A DNA stretch of 64,000 bases, taken from Isoetes taiwanensis. Its lineage: Eukaryota > Streptophyta > Lycopodiopsida > Isoetales > Isoetaceae. The position numbers were made by a program, and so were the translations under genes. Location of the stretch: assembly GCA_021234155.1 (NCBI GenBank), contig JAJEKV010000008.1, positions 23,815,931 through 23,879,930 on the forward strand, read 5' to 3'. The number at the start of each line of letters is the position of its first letter. Within the stretch, counting starts at the first letter, position 1. Below the pieces are notes generated by a model. It was not told the origin of the DNA. It saw only the letters and a list, made by a program, of their open reading frames with translations, and ran no database searches. Of this stretch, positions 33,928-44,999 are shown piece by piece.

Positions 33928-34886
33928 GATCAAGCACTGAAATTTTTGGCGGATGGATCCGGTGGATTTGATATGCCAAATTACCGTGATTTAATTGGAA
34001 AATCATTCAACTGGAAAATAATGAGTCAAAATTCTATGCTGATGAAGTCAAGTGCAGATCTGACAGACGAAGCATCCCACCCGAGCCTTCTAGATGATAT
34101 TCATTGTATTTTATTTCATTTCAATTTAGCTCTTTTTATTTGCCACCTATGATTTTGTTCCAAGTTAGGGTTCTTGCTATTTCCTTTGCCACCTATAAAG
34201 TTTTCCAGGTTAGGTTTCGCCATTATAATTTGAAGATGACTCACTCAAATCTAATCTCTTGTCTACTTTGCTTCTAAGGCTGGGTTATAACATGCAACCA
34301 TCGCTGCCGAAGAGGGGCCCTCTTTTACCCTTTGTTAATTGAGGATGTCGTTTGACAGTGCTCGTAAAACGGCGAGGCATTTTTCATGACGATGATGGCT
34401 AGGATGGCGCATGTGAATCTAGCCTAAGCTCGCATCTTTCCACACAATTTGACCTGTTTATCTACTGCAAAATGGTATGCCCATGTAAAATGCTACAAAC
34501 TATCTAAACTAAAGGCTATGCATTCCATTTTCCAACTGAAAGATGCTTAGGACTTCAATAAGCATGATTGAGACATGGTTTCAAGCCTCTCATAAGCTTT
34601 TTAGCAGCACTTAAAGTGTAGCTTGCATGCCTCTTACATATGTCTACTTTGATAAGTATTATTATATAATATCATTTTAACATCTAGCAAAAGATTAGCG
34701 CCAAAATGTGAGGCCAAAACCCATTTGTTCTTGTTTTTTGCTAGGCCATGTGTGTTTGTTTTGGAAGTTAAATATGAAGTTGTATAAGTGTTCACTAGCC
34801 AAAATTCCTGCTGAAACCATAATTGAACCACTGTATGTAGATGCGAGATTTGTGCCATCACTTTATAGTAACCGAATATTTAATAG

Positions 34887-35158
34887 AATATACTTTCAGC
34901 AAATTCTAAAAAAACACATATAAAGTACACGCCAAGTTTCGAATAACCATTTTACTTTACCTTGAGTAATGTGGTTAGCAAGGTGATAGAGTATGGTTAG
35001 TAAGGTGATAGAGTTGTCATGCAATATACTTTCAGCAAATTCTAAAAAAACACATATAAAGTACACGCCAAGTTTCGAATAACCATTTTACTTTACCTTG
35101 AGTAATGTGGTTAGCAAGGTGATAGAGTATGGTTAGTAAGGTGATAGAGTTGTCATGC
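34887..35158. repeat. 136-bp re-read unit (34887-35022 / 35023-35158)
   Basis: Back-to-back copies in segmental copy B. Confidence 0.95.
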
Positions 35159-35524
35159 CTTACAAAATGTTAAACAACAAATGTATAAGCTTGCATAATC
35201 TCGATAGAAGTATGATGAATTTATTAGACTAGCCATCGTTCTTTGCTTGTGACCGGTAGCGACAATAAAAACATAAAAGTCAAGGCGGATCTTTGCTATT
35301 AGAAGAAGATTACGTCTTTGGAAAACGTTGCCACCTTCAATGGTAAAAAAAAAGTGCGCCTTAGCTTTAATAGTTCCTTGCAGTAGCTTTAGCTGTCAAG
35401 ACCTTACAAGGAGTTTCACAATATTCTTTTACTCCAAAAATATTTCCAACTGCCAATACCTCACATCTTGGCTATACATTAAAAGCAGCTTACATATTAC
35501 CTATAAGCGGGACTTAATAATCAT

Positions 35525-35940
35525 TAGGTTGAAATTTTGTGGAAGACAAATGCCACACCCTTGAGTTGCCGCATCACGATGACATTCGAACCGCCTTCTG
35601 GTTGAGGTGGTTCATCTGGCCAACCCTACATGAGATCTTTGCGAGCACGAGCTCGTGCGGAGGTTAGGCCCATACATTCAAGAGATCATGGATCGCCGAG
35701 ATCAACTTGGCCCTCAGGCACTCACCTGATGCATGTACATATTTCTGTCTATATTTGTACTTGTTTTTGTATGCATGCGGTTTGGCCGACAAGCCCCTAT
35801 TCATGTCGGTTTTTCCCCAAACAACCCTTTAGGCGGGGGAGGGGTTTTAACCAGTGTAGTAATAAACTTTGTTGCTCCTCTTGTTGGGTCCCATAGGCCA
35901 ATGGTCATTCCGTGGGCGATAAAATTCTATTCTATTCTAT
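35525..35940 (+). mobile_element. 5'-truncated LINE 3' end with (TTCTA)n tail
   Basis: Copy A has an uninterrupted 'aataatcat' to 'ttctattcctttagaagctc' region where copy B holds about 410 extra bases. The extra sequence ends with the family terminal segment (ttttccccaaacaacccttt, ggcgggggaggggttttaa, gggtcccataggccaatgg, cgtgggcgataaaa) and a (TTCTA)n tail at 35926-35942. The tail merges with host 'ttctattcc', so the exact junction is ambiguous. Confidence 0.7.
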
Positions 35941-36150
35941 TCCTTTAGAAGCTCAAAATAGTAGATGCCTCATGAGAATTGAAAAGAGCAAATCACACAT
36001 TTACAAAGCCATATTTACCTTGCTTGAAAAAGGGCATGGATAGGAAAGGTCGGGAATGATATAAATTAGGATACCAACAAAGCAAGTGGCTTATGTTCTC
36101 TCCTTTCCTTTGTGAAAGAAAAACAATTTTGATGATGAGCAATCTGGTAT

Positions 36151-36899
36151 GAGCAAAGGAGGTATATATTGCATTACAAATTGCAAGCTACCTTGAGCCA
36201 TATCCGACATCGAAGTAAAAGTCAAAGATCCATGCTTGTTTCATTTCAAAAGTTTACAAAATTAACTGGAAAAAATCTCCGTCCCTTCAACAACTTTTTC
36301 TCGTCGGACATCCGTTACTAGTAAGCCAACAAATTGTATTTTTAAGCTTTGGAAGAATGAGAATGAGAAGGAGGGTGTTGGTGAGAGCCTCGAGGGGTCG
36401 AAAAAAAAAAGGCAAATTCCATGACCCCCCCACTAGAGAGAAACAAAAATCGAATTGTATTTTCATGTTTGGAAGTGTGTGAAGTGCCACTCCCCACTCC
36501 CTTTCAAGCTCAAGCTCTTCCCTCCCTTAACTTAGAGATTGCCTTTGTCAGGAATGAGTTAGCCTTATTCCTAAAGTATAGAAACAAGGGACTTTGTTTA
36601 GCTTGATGGATGGTGCCACAACGTATAATGGTGTATTTTGCTTCTCTCTCTCTCTCTCTCACCTCTTTTATCTTTGTTTTCCTCCTTGACTCTCTTTTTT
36701 ATTACATAGGTCTAAGGGATCTTACTAGTGTGGCATGATTGACTTCTTGATTGAACGTATGAGGGTTGTGTTTATATGGGCAGAATGTGTATGATCAGCA
36801 TGCATATTCAAACATTCAACTCTTACAACTTTTGCCCTTTTCTCTTCTGTCGTATTAAGTTCTTATGTTGGTATGGTGGCTTATTGGTGGTGGCATGGT
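36151..36899. other. unassigned sequence with a short (TC)n tract
   Basis: No gene is supported. A (TC)n tract of about 20 bp sits at 36641-36660. Open frames are short and without motifs. Confidence 0.4.
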
Positions 36900-36959
36900 A
36901 AGTTTTTATGTATGGGGGGGAAGGTCCCATTTCCATTTTTGGGTTTTGGGTTGGGAACT

Positions 36960-37547
36960 CACTGCAAGGCGACCCTCTGTGGGGACCCTTGGATCTGAGA
37001 GGGAGAATCAGGGGGATTATGTCAGCGGGATTTGTAAGAAAAAACAAGAAGAAGAAAAGCGGGGAACAAAAGAGAACAAATGAGAGGAAAATGATAAGCT
37101 TCCTTGATATCAATGATGAACATACATGAACTCTACTTAATCGAGAGAAGGCCGAAGAAGAGACAAGACTCAAAACTCATCTAAAAACTCATGTGCTAGC
37201 TCTACTCATATATATAGTACAATGGCCTTTGGCCCAATATAGACACCACAGTGATCACCGGTCTTGGAGCTCACGGAAGGAGGCGATTTCTTGAGGAATG
37301 TTGGCGGTGCCTCTTGAAGTGCCTAGAAGAATATTTGTTGGCCAGCCGCGGCGGTGGCAGACCATCATTTTATGCAGTAGCCTCTCTTGTTGTGGGCCTT
37401 GAGGCTTTGACTGCGTGGTCTAGCTGCTTAGTCTTCTTGAGCCTTTGATGGCTGACCGATGCACTTTGTCATGGATCCTTGGAAAGCTTGACCTGGTTAA
37501 ATGCATTATGCATGAATAGTCACGAACGGAGGCCACCCGGACTAACC
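36960..37547 (-). repeat. gypsy 3' LTR
   Basis: Partner of 47215-47747. Its inner boundary, 37547, abuts a polypurine tract. The outer boundary is uncertain because the partner LTR also lacks a clear ..CA end. Confidence 0.7.
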
Positions 37548-37557
37548 TCCCCCCAAA
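37548..37557 (-). promoter_or_regulatory. gypsy polypurine tract
   Basis: The minus strand reads tttggggggagg just before the LTR start. This is where plus-strand DNA synthesis would be primed. Confidence 0.6.
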
Positions 37558-40500
37558 CTGACACTTTCCAGTGAAAAGGAGGAAAAGTTTGAGCGGGGAA
37601 ATACATCCCGTCGAAAAGTGATCCTCGGGAATGAGGGCGGGCACCATTATGGTCTTGGCCAATGAGATCTGGTGTGTTTGAAGAGCAAAGAGGAGTGTGA
37701 GCCCAAGGCGGGATGCATCAATGAAAGCGGATCGCACCATGTCTTCAGGCGACATCGTCGGAAGAAAACAAGCCCGACATTCCATGGCGAGTCACGGGTA
37801 GAGGCAACGACTAGCACGGCATTACCGGTTCTGAAAAATGGGGAATATTTGCCGATTTAAAGCTGAGCAAGATGCATTTTAGAGCAGCACAAAACGCTTG
37901 AAGGTGGGTGAAGGATCTGGTGAGGTGGCGGCGTGCAGAAGGTGTCAAGACCATGTAAGCGCATCGTGGCGTTGCCAATACGCTCATTAGCAATATAGAT
38001 CCAGTTCGTGGTGTTATCAAAGTGGCACCCTCCTCCCAATGGGGCTGGCCCGACAAAGCGGGGATCCCAGGAGATCCGTCGAGATGGGGTGGGGTCCATC
38101 GGCATGGCCATCCATGACCTTTCCAAAAGGGGAGGCATGATCGGAAGTCGGGGAACACAGGGGGTGGAGAACACCCGGGGAAGCATAGGGGAGAGGAACC
38201 ATGCAGGTGGTGGGTTCTTGAAACTGCTCGAATTCCTTGACAAGGGCGGACCAAGAGCTTTACACCAACGATCAGACCCGGCTGAGAGTTGAGAGTTGTG
38301 AGGAGGCTATCGGCATTTGTCTTGCTATCGAGAAAAGAGCGTAATTGATTGTAACGGCGAGGTGTTGCATATAAATTTGTGCATAGGGAAGATCCTCGGG
38401 ATGTCCCGGATACTTCCTTATTTGTTGCAGCACTTCCAAGCTTGCGGGAAGAGGTAAATGATGTGCAAGCTTCGGGCATGTACTCTTGATGAAAGTGTGT
38501 GCGAGCATGATCGGCCAGTAGGGGTTGTTATCCCCAAGCAACCATTGAAGGGTGGGGTCACGATAGTTACGTGGTGGCCCATCCGAAATCTCTCAATGTA
38601 TCACCGGATAGAAATCATGAAAAATGTAAGCCATGGGCTGAACAACTCGAAGGTGATGAAATCCGGATCTTCGCAATGAATGAGATCAAAGACTAAAGAA
38701 CTGTGAACACCTTTGTCTTCAATAGAAGTTACGGCCAAATCAGAAGAAAATCTGCGGTCTTGCGATGGAATATCCGCGGGACCATCAGACCCCATGCCGC
38801 CGGAAAGAAAGGTGGCGGCGGGCAACCACATAATCGGATAGCGAGGAAAGGCTGGGAAATCAGCAGGCGAGGTTGCTTACTTGATTGTGATATAAGCAAA
38901 TCGGTTTGGTACGAGCCTCATCGGCCGGTGAATAGCGTCTTTGTGCGTTATTTGTTCAAGTCCGCGGATCTGTGGTCCTTTTCTAACGGTGTGGACTAGT
39001 CCGCGGACCCGTTCGAGAAGTGTTAACTGTGTAGAGGATTGCCGGGAGCATTGAGTCGAACCGCGGCAATCTCCAGCGTCATCAAGAAGTTTACGTTTAC
39101 GAACCTCCGTAAAGCTGATCTTGGAGGGATGTGAGCTGAAGTCTAGCGTGGAAGCTGGCGGAAATCAAAGAGGCAATTTGAAGCGTCCGCTTCGTAAGGT
39201 GTTGAACGAGTCTTTGTAATTTTCACAAAGCTTCGGGATTACAAAGGCGTCGAGCTTAGCAATATCTTTCTCCTTGTCACCCGGGGAGGGTGTCTTTGGA
39301 CTTGTTTTGCTCAATAAGTCCTGAATTCCGGATTGGCTGAGCACTTTGTTGCACGATGGGGCTGGTACGATCTGTACGCACAGAGATCTATGCGGGCTGT
39401 AAAGAGAGCCCGTGCTTTTCTTGAAGTTGGGCTTCAAAGTTTGAACTTGTGCGATTTGCGGCAGAAGGTCCACGGTGGAGCCGCATCCCGAGCGTCAAGG
39501 CCGTGTGAACCCCATTCATAAGAGCTTCTTGGGATTCTTGTAACTTTAGAGCGGCGGCGGCAGCATCCTGGCGTCGCGATACAGCGGTGGCGGGGTGCTG
39601 TGGTGGTGGGCCTGCATTTACCTGGTTTTGCGATGTTTGTGAGACATGGTGTGGCTGGAATGCTTGGATTGTATGGCGGAGGAGGAAACGATTGACATGG
39701 GAGTCACGAGAATGTTGACATGACCGAGGAGGAAGAAGAGGCGTGAAGTGCGACTTGGTGAATCGAGGAAAGGGAAGGCCGGAGTGGAATCATGAGAATG
39801 AGGAGGTGTGGGAGGAAAGTAATGGCGGATAATGGCTTGAAGGTGGCCTCCCCGCGAAACTTGAGAAATAGAAGTGGCGGCCAGAAGGCGGTCCACTTCT
39901 TGGAAAAACGGTAGAAACGGCAATTGGGGCCAATCAATGTGGTGGTTGGAGTCGTGTGATGAGCACAATATTATAGAAAGGCTTATTGATATGGGTGTTC
40001 TTGATAGAATACCAAGGAACTTCCCGCGAAACTTAACAAAAAGTTTCATGGGGTTTTGTCTATATTTGTCGGAGGCGATGCACATTGGCGTGATAAGGAG
40101 GTGCAAAGCTTCGGTGACATCTAGATCTGTATGGCAGACCAAGATAAACAAAGGGGTTTGCAAAGGAATATGGAATACCTCTGAAATCAGGTGTTGAGTG
40201 TGAAATGGTGGTGCCATCGACCAGCATGGTGTATCCATGCGGAAGGCTGTTGCGATGTTAGCGATGAAGCTGCTTCAAGCGGTCAGGATTTGGGCGGAAA
40301 TTCCATTTGAGAGAATTCAGTAAAGTTTCGGCGTTGCGACTTCCACGATTGAGGGCCAACAAGGGCTTCCGCGGAAAGTGGGCGTCAAGAAAGATCTGAA
40401 CTTCGAAAAAGCGGTTCAGGGGCGATAGCTTGAAGTGTAGAAAATTTTAGTGCAGCCATGGCAAAGATTTCGCGGAAAAACGATGATTCAAAGCGGAGGG

Positions 40501-41450
40501 CGAAGGCAACGGAGGGAGGAGAAAGCGTTGAATTCGAAAAAGTTTTAGCGCAAATGGGGCGAAGAAGGGTATGATGAGGGCGAAAGCGGCGACCATGGAT
40601 GGTGCGGATGTCGAGAAAGATGCCAAGGGGCGATGGAGAGGCAAAATTTTGGCTAAGTCCCCAAACAACAAAGGGAGAAGCAATGAGCGGTGGAGATGAG
40701 GCGTGAGAGAATGATCCGGATGTGGCCGGTGGCCAAAAGGACACATATTAATGTTTGTGGGTATGAAAAAGCAATGGCATTTAATGCGGCAGCTTCGAAG
40801 TGTGATATCATTAAAGCGAATGTGTCGGAGGGTACCATGGCGAGATATCGGCGGGGAGAAAAGATTCTCGGTTTAAAGCTTGATCTTGCATTGCAAACCG
40901 TTGGCGAGTTTTTTTATTGGTCCGCGTCGACAAGGAGTTCCTCGGTTGGCCATATAAAGGCGAACTGGGAGTGAAGCGAAGACATCCGATGGCTCGGCAT
41001 AGCTTCTTCTTTGGTTTTGAGCAAGCGCACTATGCCCACTAAGCTGTCGGGGAGTGGATTACACGCAAGATGGATTATGCGGACCTCTGGCGCTGCCACA
41101 ATCGTGGCCTTGAGAATGGATGGCTGGTGGTGTCTTGGGGATGGCTAAACATCCGATCCGAAGATAGCGGGATGGAGGTGGTTCTGCACCTTATTTGGGA
41201 CCACGGGCGGAACCTCTACCACCTCCCCGCATCACCTACACTCCGAACCGGAGTAGAGGGTTTTCTTCTTAGGTTTTTAGTAGATGGGGCTCTCGAGCCG
41301 TTTTTTTGTATATAGAGGCGGTGCCCATAAGCCCGAAAGGTACTGTGCCCACATTTTGTAAAATTTCCACCTATAATATCGCCCGTTTTAGTCACTATCA
41401 CATTTGTGTTTGCGTCTTGAGCGTATCTGTTTGTTGATTTTCACTTGCTG
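37558..41450 (-). other. long segment between gypsy integrase and 3' LTR
   Basis: About 3.9 kb separates the end of integrase from the polypurine tract, far more than a minimal gypsy element needs. On the minus strand it holds several long open stretches: 37811-38479 (222 codons) and 39618-40238 (206 codons, with 'SMAPPFHTQHLISEVFHIPLQ' and 'DVTEALHLLITPM'). Composition matches the pol region. Some plant gypsy lineages (Athila/Tat) carry an extra ORF here. I do not recognise a fusogen, membrane segment or chromodomain, so the role is open. Confidence 0.55.
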
Positions 41451-41479
41451 TGGTATGAAATGTTTTTGAAAGCCATTAA

Positions 41480-42640
41480 CCGGTGTAGGTAATGGAGTTC
41501 CATCTAACTTTCGGCCAATTTGGAAAAGCGGCCAGGTTGAACCACTTGAACAATTTGATAAGGGCCAAACCTTGAAACCTAAAGCTTACGGGAAAATTTT
41601 TGTACAGAGAATCATAAAGAAGAACCAAATCTCCTTCTTTGAATGTTTTGTCTTGGATGTTTGTCATGTAGAGATTTTTTGCAACCGTTGTCCATGAAGA
41701 ACACGAATATAAGCATCCTTGAAGTTCATCCAAACTGTTCCAATTGATAGACCCTTTCTTTGAGTCGCGGGCGGATTATGGGCGTGCCGGTTGAAAGCAG
41801 TGTTGGAAGGATGTATTCAAAGCGGCATGAGAGCTTCTTGACCATAAACCAATTTGAAGGGAGTGTGACACTGTAGCTATTTTGAAACAAGTATTGTAAG
41901 CCCAAAAACGTAGAAAGCTTGTTTTGCCGGTCGGTCGCGGCGTCACAAATTTTCTTGAAATTGTGACGAGAGTTTTGTTGGTGCTACGCCAAACCATTGC
42001 CTTGAGGATAGTAAGGTGTGCTCTTGTGATGATGTATCGGGGAGATAATCCGTCGGCTCCTTGATGGTATGATTGATAAAATGGACACCCGATCATTGAC
42101 CAGCTCGGTGGGGCAGCCAAATCGCGTGATAATTTGTTGATAGAGGACCTTGGTTGTGCTTGCCTTGGTGTTGTGCGGAAGTCGCGCAAGCTTCCGCCCA
42201 TTTAGTAGCGTGGTCGGTGAGAACCGAGAATGTAGCGAACGCGGGTGTGCTTGCAGCGCAGGAGGAATCGATGGGTCCCACAAAATCCATTCCCCATTTC
42301 TTTGAAGAAGTGGCGTGGCGGCCGGCGTCAAGGGAAGCGTCGCGGGCGTGGGCCGTCCACCGCGGGCCAGCAAGCATCCGCGTCTTGGCGTGGGCGTGGC
42401 GTCTTTGAAGGCGTGGGCCAAAAATACCCGGCTAGAAGGATTTTGCGTGCGTGGTGTCACCATGAAAATGACCACCACCTAGCCCTTGATGAGCTTCTCG
42501 GACAATATCACGGAACTTCATGAGGTAGAACACAGCGTCGAAGGATGGTATCCTTACCCTTTTTATAAAGATGTCACGCAACCATGGTGTAGTCACGGGC
42601 GTGCGGAGAAATTGATGGCGGCGGGATTGTCGTTTTGGCA
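41480..42640 (-). pseudogene. gypsy integrase
   Basis: Minus-strand order: 'GGGHFHGDTTHAK' (zinc-binding lead-in remnant, about 42480); 'KKWGMDFVGPI' (first catalytic Asp, about 42300); 'SVLTDHATKWAEA' (about 42210); 'QQIITRFGCPTELVNDR' (second Asp, about 42100); 'HHHKSTPYYPQGNGLA' (catalytic Glu region, about 42000). Next come 'FLRFWAYNTCFKIAT' and the C-terminal 'FKEGDLVLLYDSLYKNFPVSFR' (about 41620), the usual GPY/F lead-in. Frames change several times. No chromodomain is visible. Confidence 0.85.
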
Positions 42641-42904
42641 TTAGAAGGCGTCATGTCCTACGGTGGAAGAAGCGCTTTGTGAGGAGGTATTGCTGAAAGT
42701 CATGGAACCAATGTGGTGTTGCCATGACTAAAAAGTTGGCGTCGGGGAAAAGCGTCGAGACTCGGTGGAGGGATCATCGTGTGGATCGTGAAAGATAATC
42801 CGGGACAACATGAGATTTGCGGCCTTGTGAACAATTTCAAAAGGTGCAAATTCTTGCGGAGAAGGAGGACAACGAGCAATGCGGCCCGTGCGTGGATTTG
42901 TTGA

Positions 42905-43440
42905 TCAAATAAAGAAGTGCTTGGTGGTCAACAAAGAATTTGATCGGCCCAAAAGATAGTGGCGGGCGTTGGGCCGAAAAATTAGAACAAGGCTTCGCGC
43001 TAAATCTTGAGTAGTTGCTTTCAGCCGAATTGAGTTTTTTTGGTGGCGTGGCGGTTTGGTTTGTCGATTAATGCGCATCATATTCTTGAGAAAGAACAGC
43101 TCAATAGCAAAGGCGAGACATCGACATGAACATGAAAAGGGCTTGTCCCATTGAGGAGGAACAAGAACCGAGGGAGTAAGCAAGAGCTTCAAGCTGTTGG
43201 AAGCGACATCGCTGGGAATTCAAGCCCGGTGGATTCATCACCCGTGAGTTTATGAATGGGATGCAATAGGCTGCCCGAGTCGGGGAATGAAAGTGGGTAA
43301 TAATTGACCTTACCCAAGAAGCGTGTTTCCTTGATATTGGCTGGTGCTTGAGCCTTGAGCACCACGGCCTGATTTTGGCGAGGATCAGGTGGTGATACGC
43401 TTTGTGATAGCCATGTCCCTATGAGAACACGAGGTGACAC
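42905..43440 (-). pseudogene. gypsy RT end and RNase H
   Basis: 'PPDPRQNQAVVLKAQAPANIKETRFLGKVNYYPLSF' with 'LLHPIHKLTGDES' (43390-43230) is the conserved RT-thumb to RNase H connection ('FLG.vnYYR.FIP..a.l..Pl..L'). Further down, 'RHYLLGRSNSLLTTKHFFI' near 42930 is the RNase H 'k.rhYLlG..F.v.TDH' block. RNase H removes the RNA template during reverse transcription. The frame is interrupted. Confidence 0.8.
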
Positions 43441-43499
43441 AAAAGGTGCATTTCTCGGGATTGAGACTAATGCGGACTCATCACATTTAAAAAGGCGAG

Positions 43500-43925
43500 T
43501 TCCAATTTATCAAATGGTCAGCCATGGGCTATAGAGAAAAGTCATCTTGAAAAATTTGTAAGAAGGTTTTTCCTTCATAAAATCATGAAAAAGAGCATGA
43601 TCGTTGAAGCGTGGATGGAGAGTTTGACAAACCAAAAGGAACCACCTTGTAGGCAAAAGTGCCCCCGGGGTGGTGAAAGTAGTCTTGAGTTGATCAGATT
43701 CTTTGATTGAGATCGATTGTAGCGGAAAAAACCATCCATGAAGGGTACATCTCATGTCGGCGACCTCTTCGAACACAGTGCGTGAAGGGAAGTGGAAAAT
43801 GATCCGCTCAGGTGGCGATTGAGTTTTCGGTAGTCCGCATAAGCGGATCTTACCATTGTGTTTGAGGGCAATGGCGATGGGGCTCACCCATTGAGAATGT
43901 TTGACCTCATAGATCAAACTGCGAC
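43500..43925 (-). pseudogene. gypsy reverse transcriptase core
   Basis: Minus-strand blocks in order are 'MIYEVKHSQWVSPIAIALKHNGKIRLC' (RT lead-in 'I.pv..S.W.SPiv.v.KK.gk.R.CvDYR'), 'FHFPSRTVFEEVAD', 'ISIKESDQLKTTFTTP', and, with a frameshift, 'VVPFGLSNSP' followed by a catalytic motif in FQDD form near 43540 (normally Y/F-x-DD). This order is diagnostic of Ty3/gypsy RT. Several indels make it non-coding. Confidence 0.85.
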
Positions 43926-44299
43926 AAGGAGTTTGTCAATTTCCTTGGCGATCCGCGGTAATTGGGGTTGAGCACATGCTTGTCGTTGCTAATCTTGGGC
44001 GTGCATCGATTTGGTAGGAATGGTGAGTTTCCCCAAGCTTTTGTTGATTCCCGAAGATCTCTGTAGCTCGGGAAAAAATGTGTTTGAACTTTTTGAAGAG
44101 CATGGCGGCCAATGGCGATAGGGTGTCGGAAGATTGGCGGCAACCGGACGGGTGATTGTTGCCTCGTCCACAATCTCAACCGAGAATGCGAATATGGGGG
44201 ATAACTTACGTGTCTGGACAATATGGCGGGAGGTTGAAGCATAACGAGGATGCGTGGCACTTTCTGCGTGGTGAAAAAAAGAGGTCTTTGAGTTTCATC

Positions 44300-44965
44300 A
44301 AAGCGGAGGTTGCGTCATGGCGGCGTGTACATCTGAGGAGCGGCGGGAGGTTCGACATCACGAAAAGTGATCAACGTTGGATTCGATTGCAAGGAGCGGG
44401 GTAAGGGGTCAAACAAAGCAGCCACGACCTGGTCACGATCAAGAGTCATTTCTCCCCAAGGATCGGCATATTGGGGTAGGATAATGGGGCGGCTTCGCGG
44501 TGGAGCTGAACGATAGATATTAAAGGCGTCCTCGGAATCGGTTGTCGGAGAGAGGGTTGGCATTTTTCGGCGGAAATGATTTTTACTGTTTCCAAGTCCA
44601 TGGTGGCATTGAGGTGACCATCTGTGATGACTAAGCGATCCGTGGCCCGATAATGGATACTCTTGGCTTTGGCGGAGAAAAGATGCGCCAACCAACATTT
44701 CATAATCACACGGATCTTCTCGACCTTCCAACACCAAATTCAAGGGAATGCGAGATCACCAATGTTGATGTGAAGAAGGCGTGACACCTTGAGGTCGTGA
44801 TATGGCCATTGGCCAATTTGATGTCATATGGAGACGCGATAGAGTTGTTTGATGCCCATTTGTTTTGCGGAGTTTGTCGTGATGAGATTGATTAGCTACC
44901 TCCGTCAATTTGAACATGGTTGACTTGATTACCCACGAGTGGCATGTGCAGGTGGGTGTAGAGGT
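44300..44965 (-). pseudogene. gypsy protease region
   Basis: The minus strand near 44900 reads 'NHVQIDGGS', a retropepsin active site of the D-G-G-S form common in plant gypsy elements. It is followed by 'KLANGHITTSR' and 'YEMLVGASFLRQ', the downstream flap and 'a..i.i.G..' blocks of that family. The blocks are spread over frames separated by indels. Confidence 0.65.
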
Positions 44966-44999
44966 AACAACAGCCCCAACCAAAGCGGTCGGAGTGGTG

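Larger units (their letters stand above)
27754..36150. repeat. segmental duplication, copy B (interrupted)
   Basis: Matches copy A at 27754-28230 and again at 32274-36150. The interruption is a LINE, and a second LINE fragment sits at 35525-35940. Copy B keeps GT92 coding sequence that copy A lacks, and the reverse is also true. Before the GT92 gene, 32276-32930 holds several irregular near-copies of 'gaaggaaattgatagatt.agatgttcttaatatagcaatg' mixed with GA-rich sequence that copy A has only once. Confidence 0.85.
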
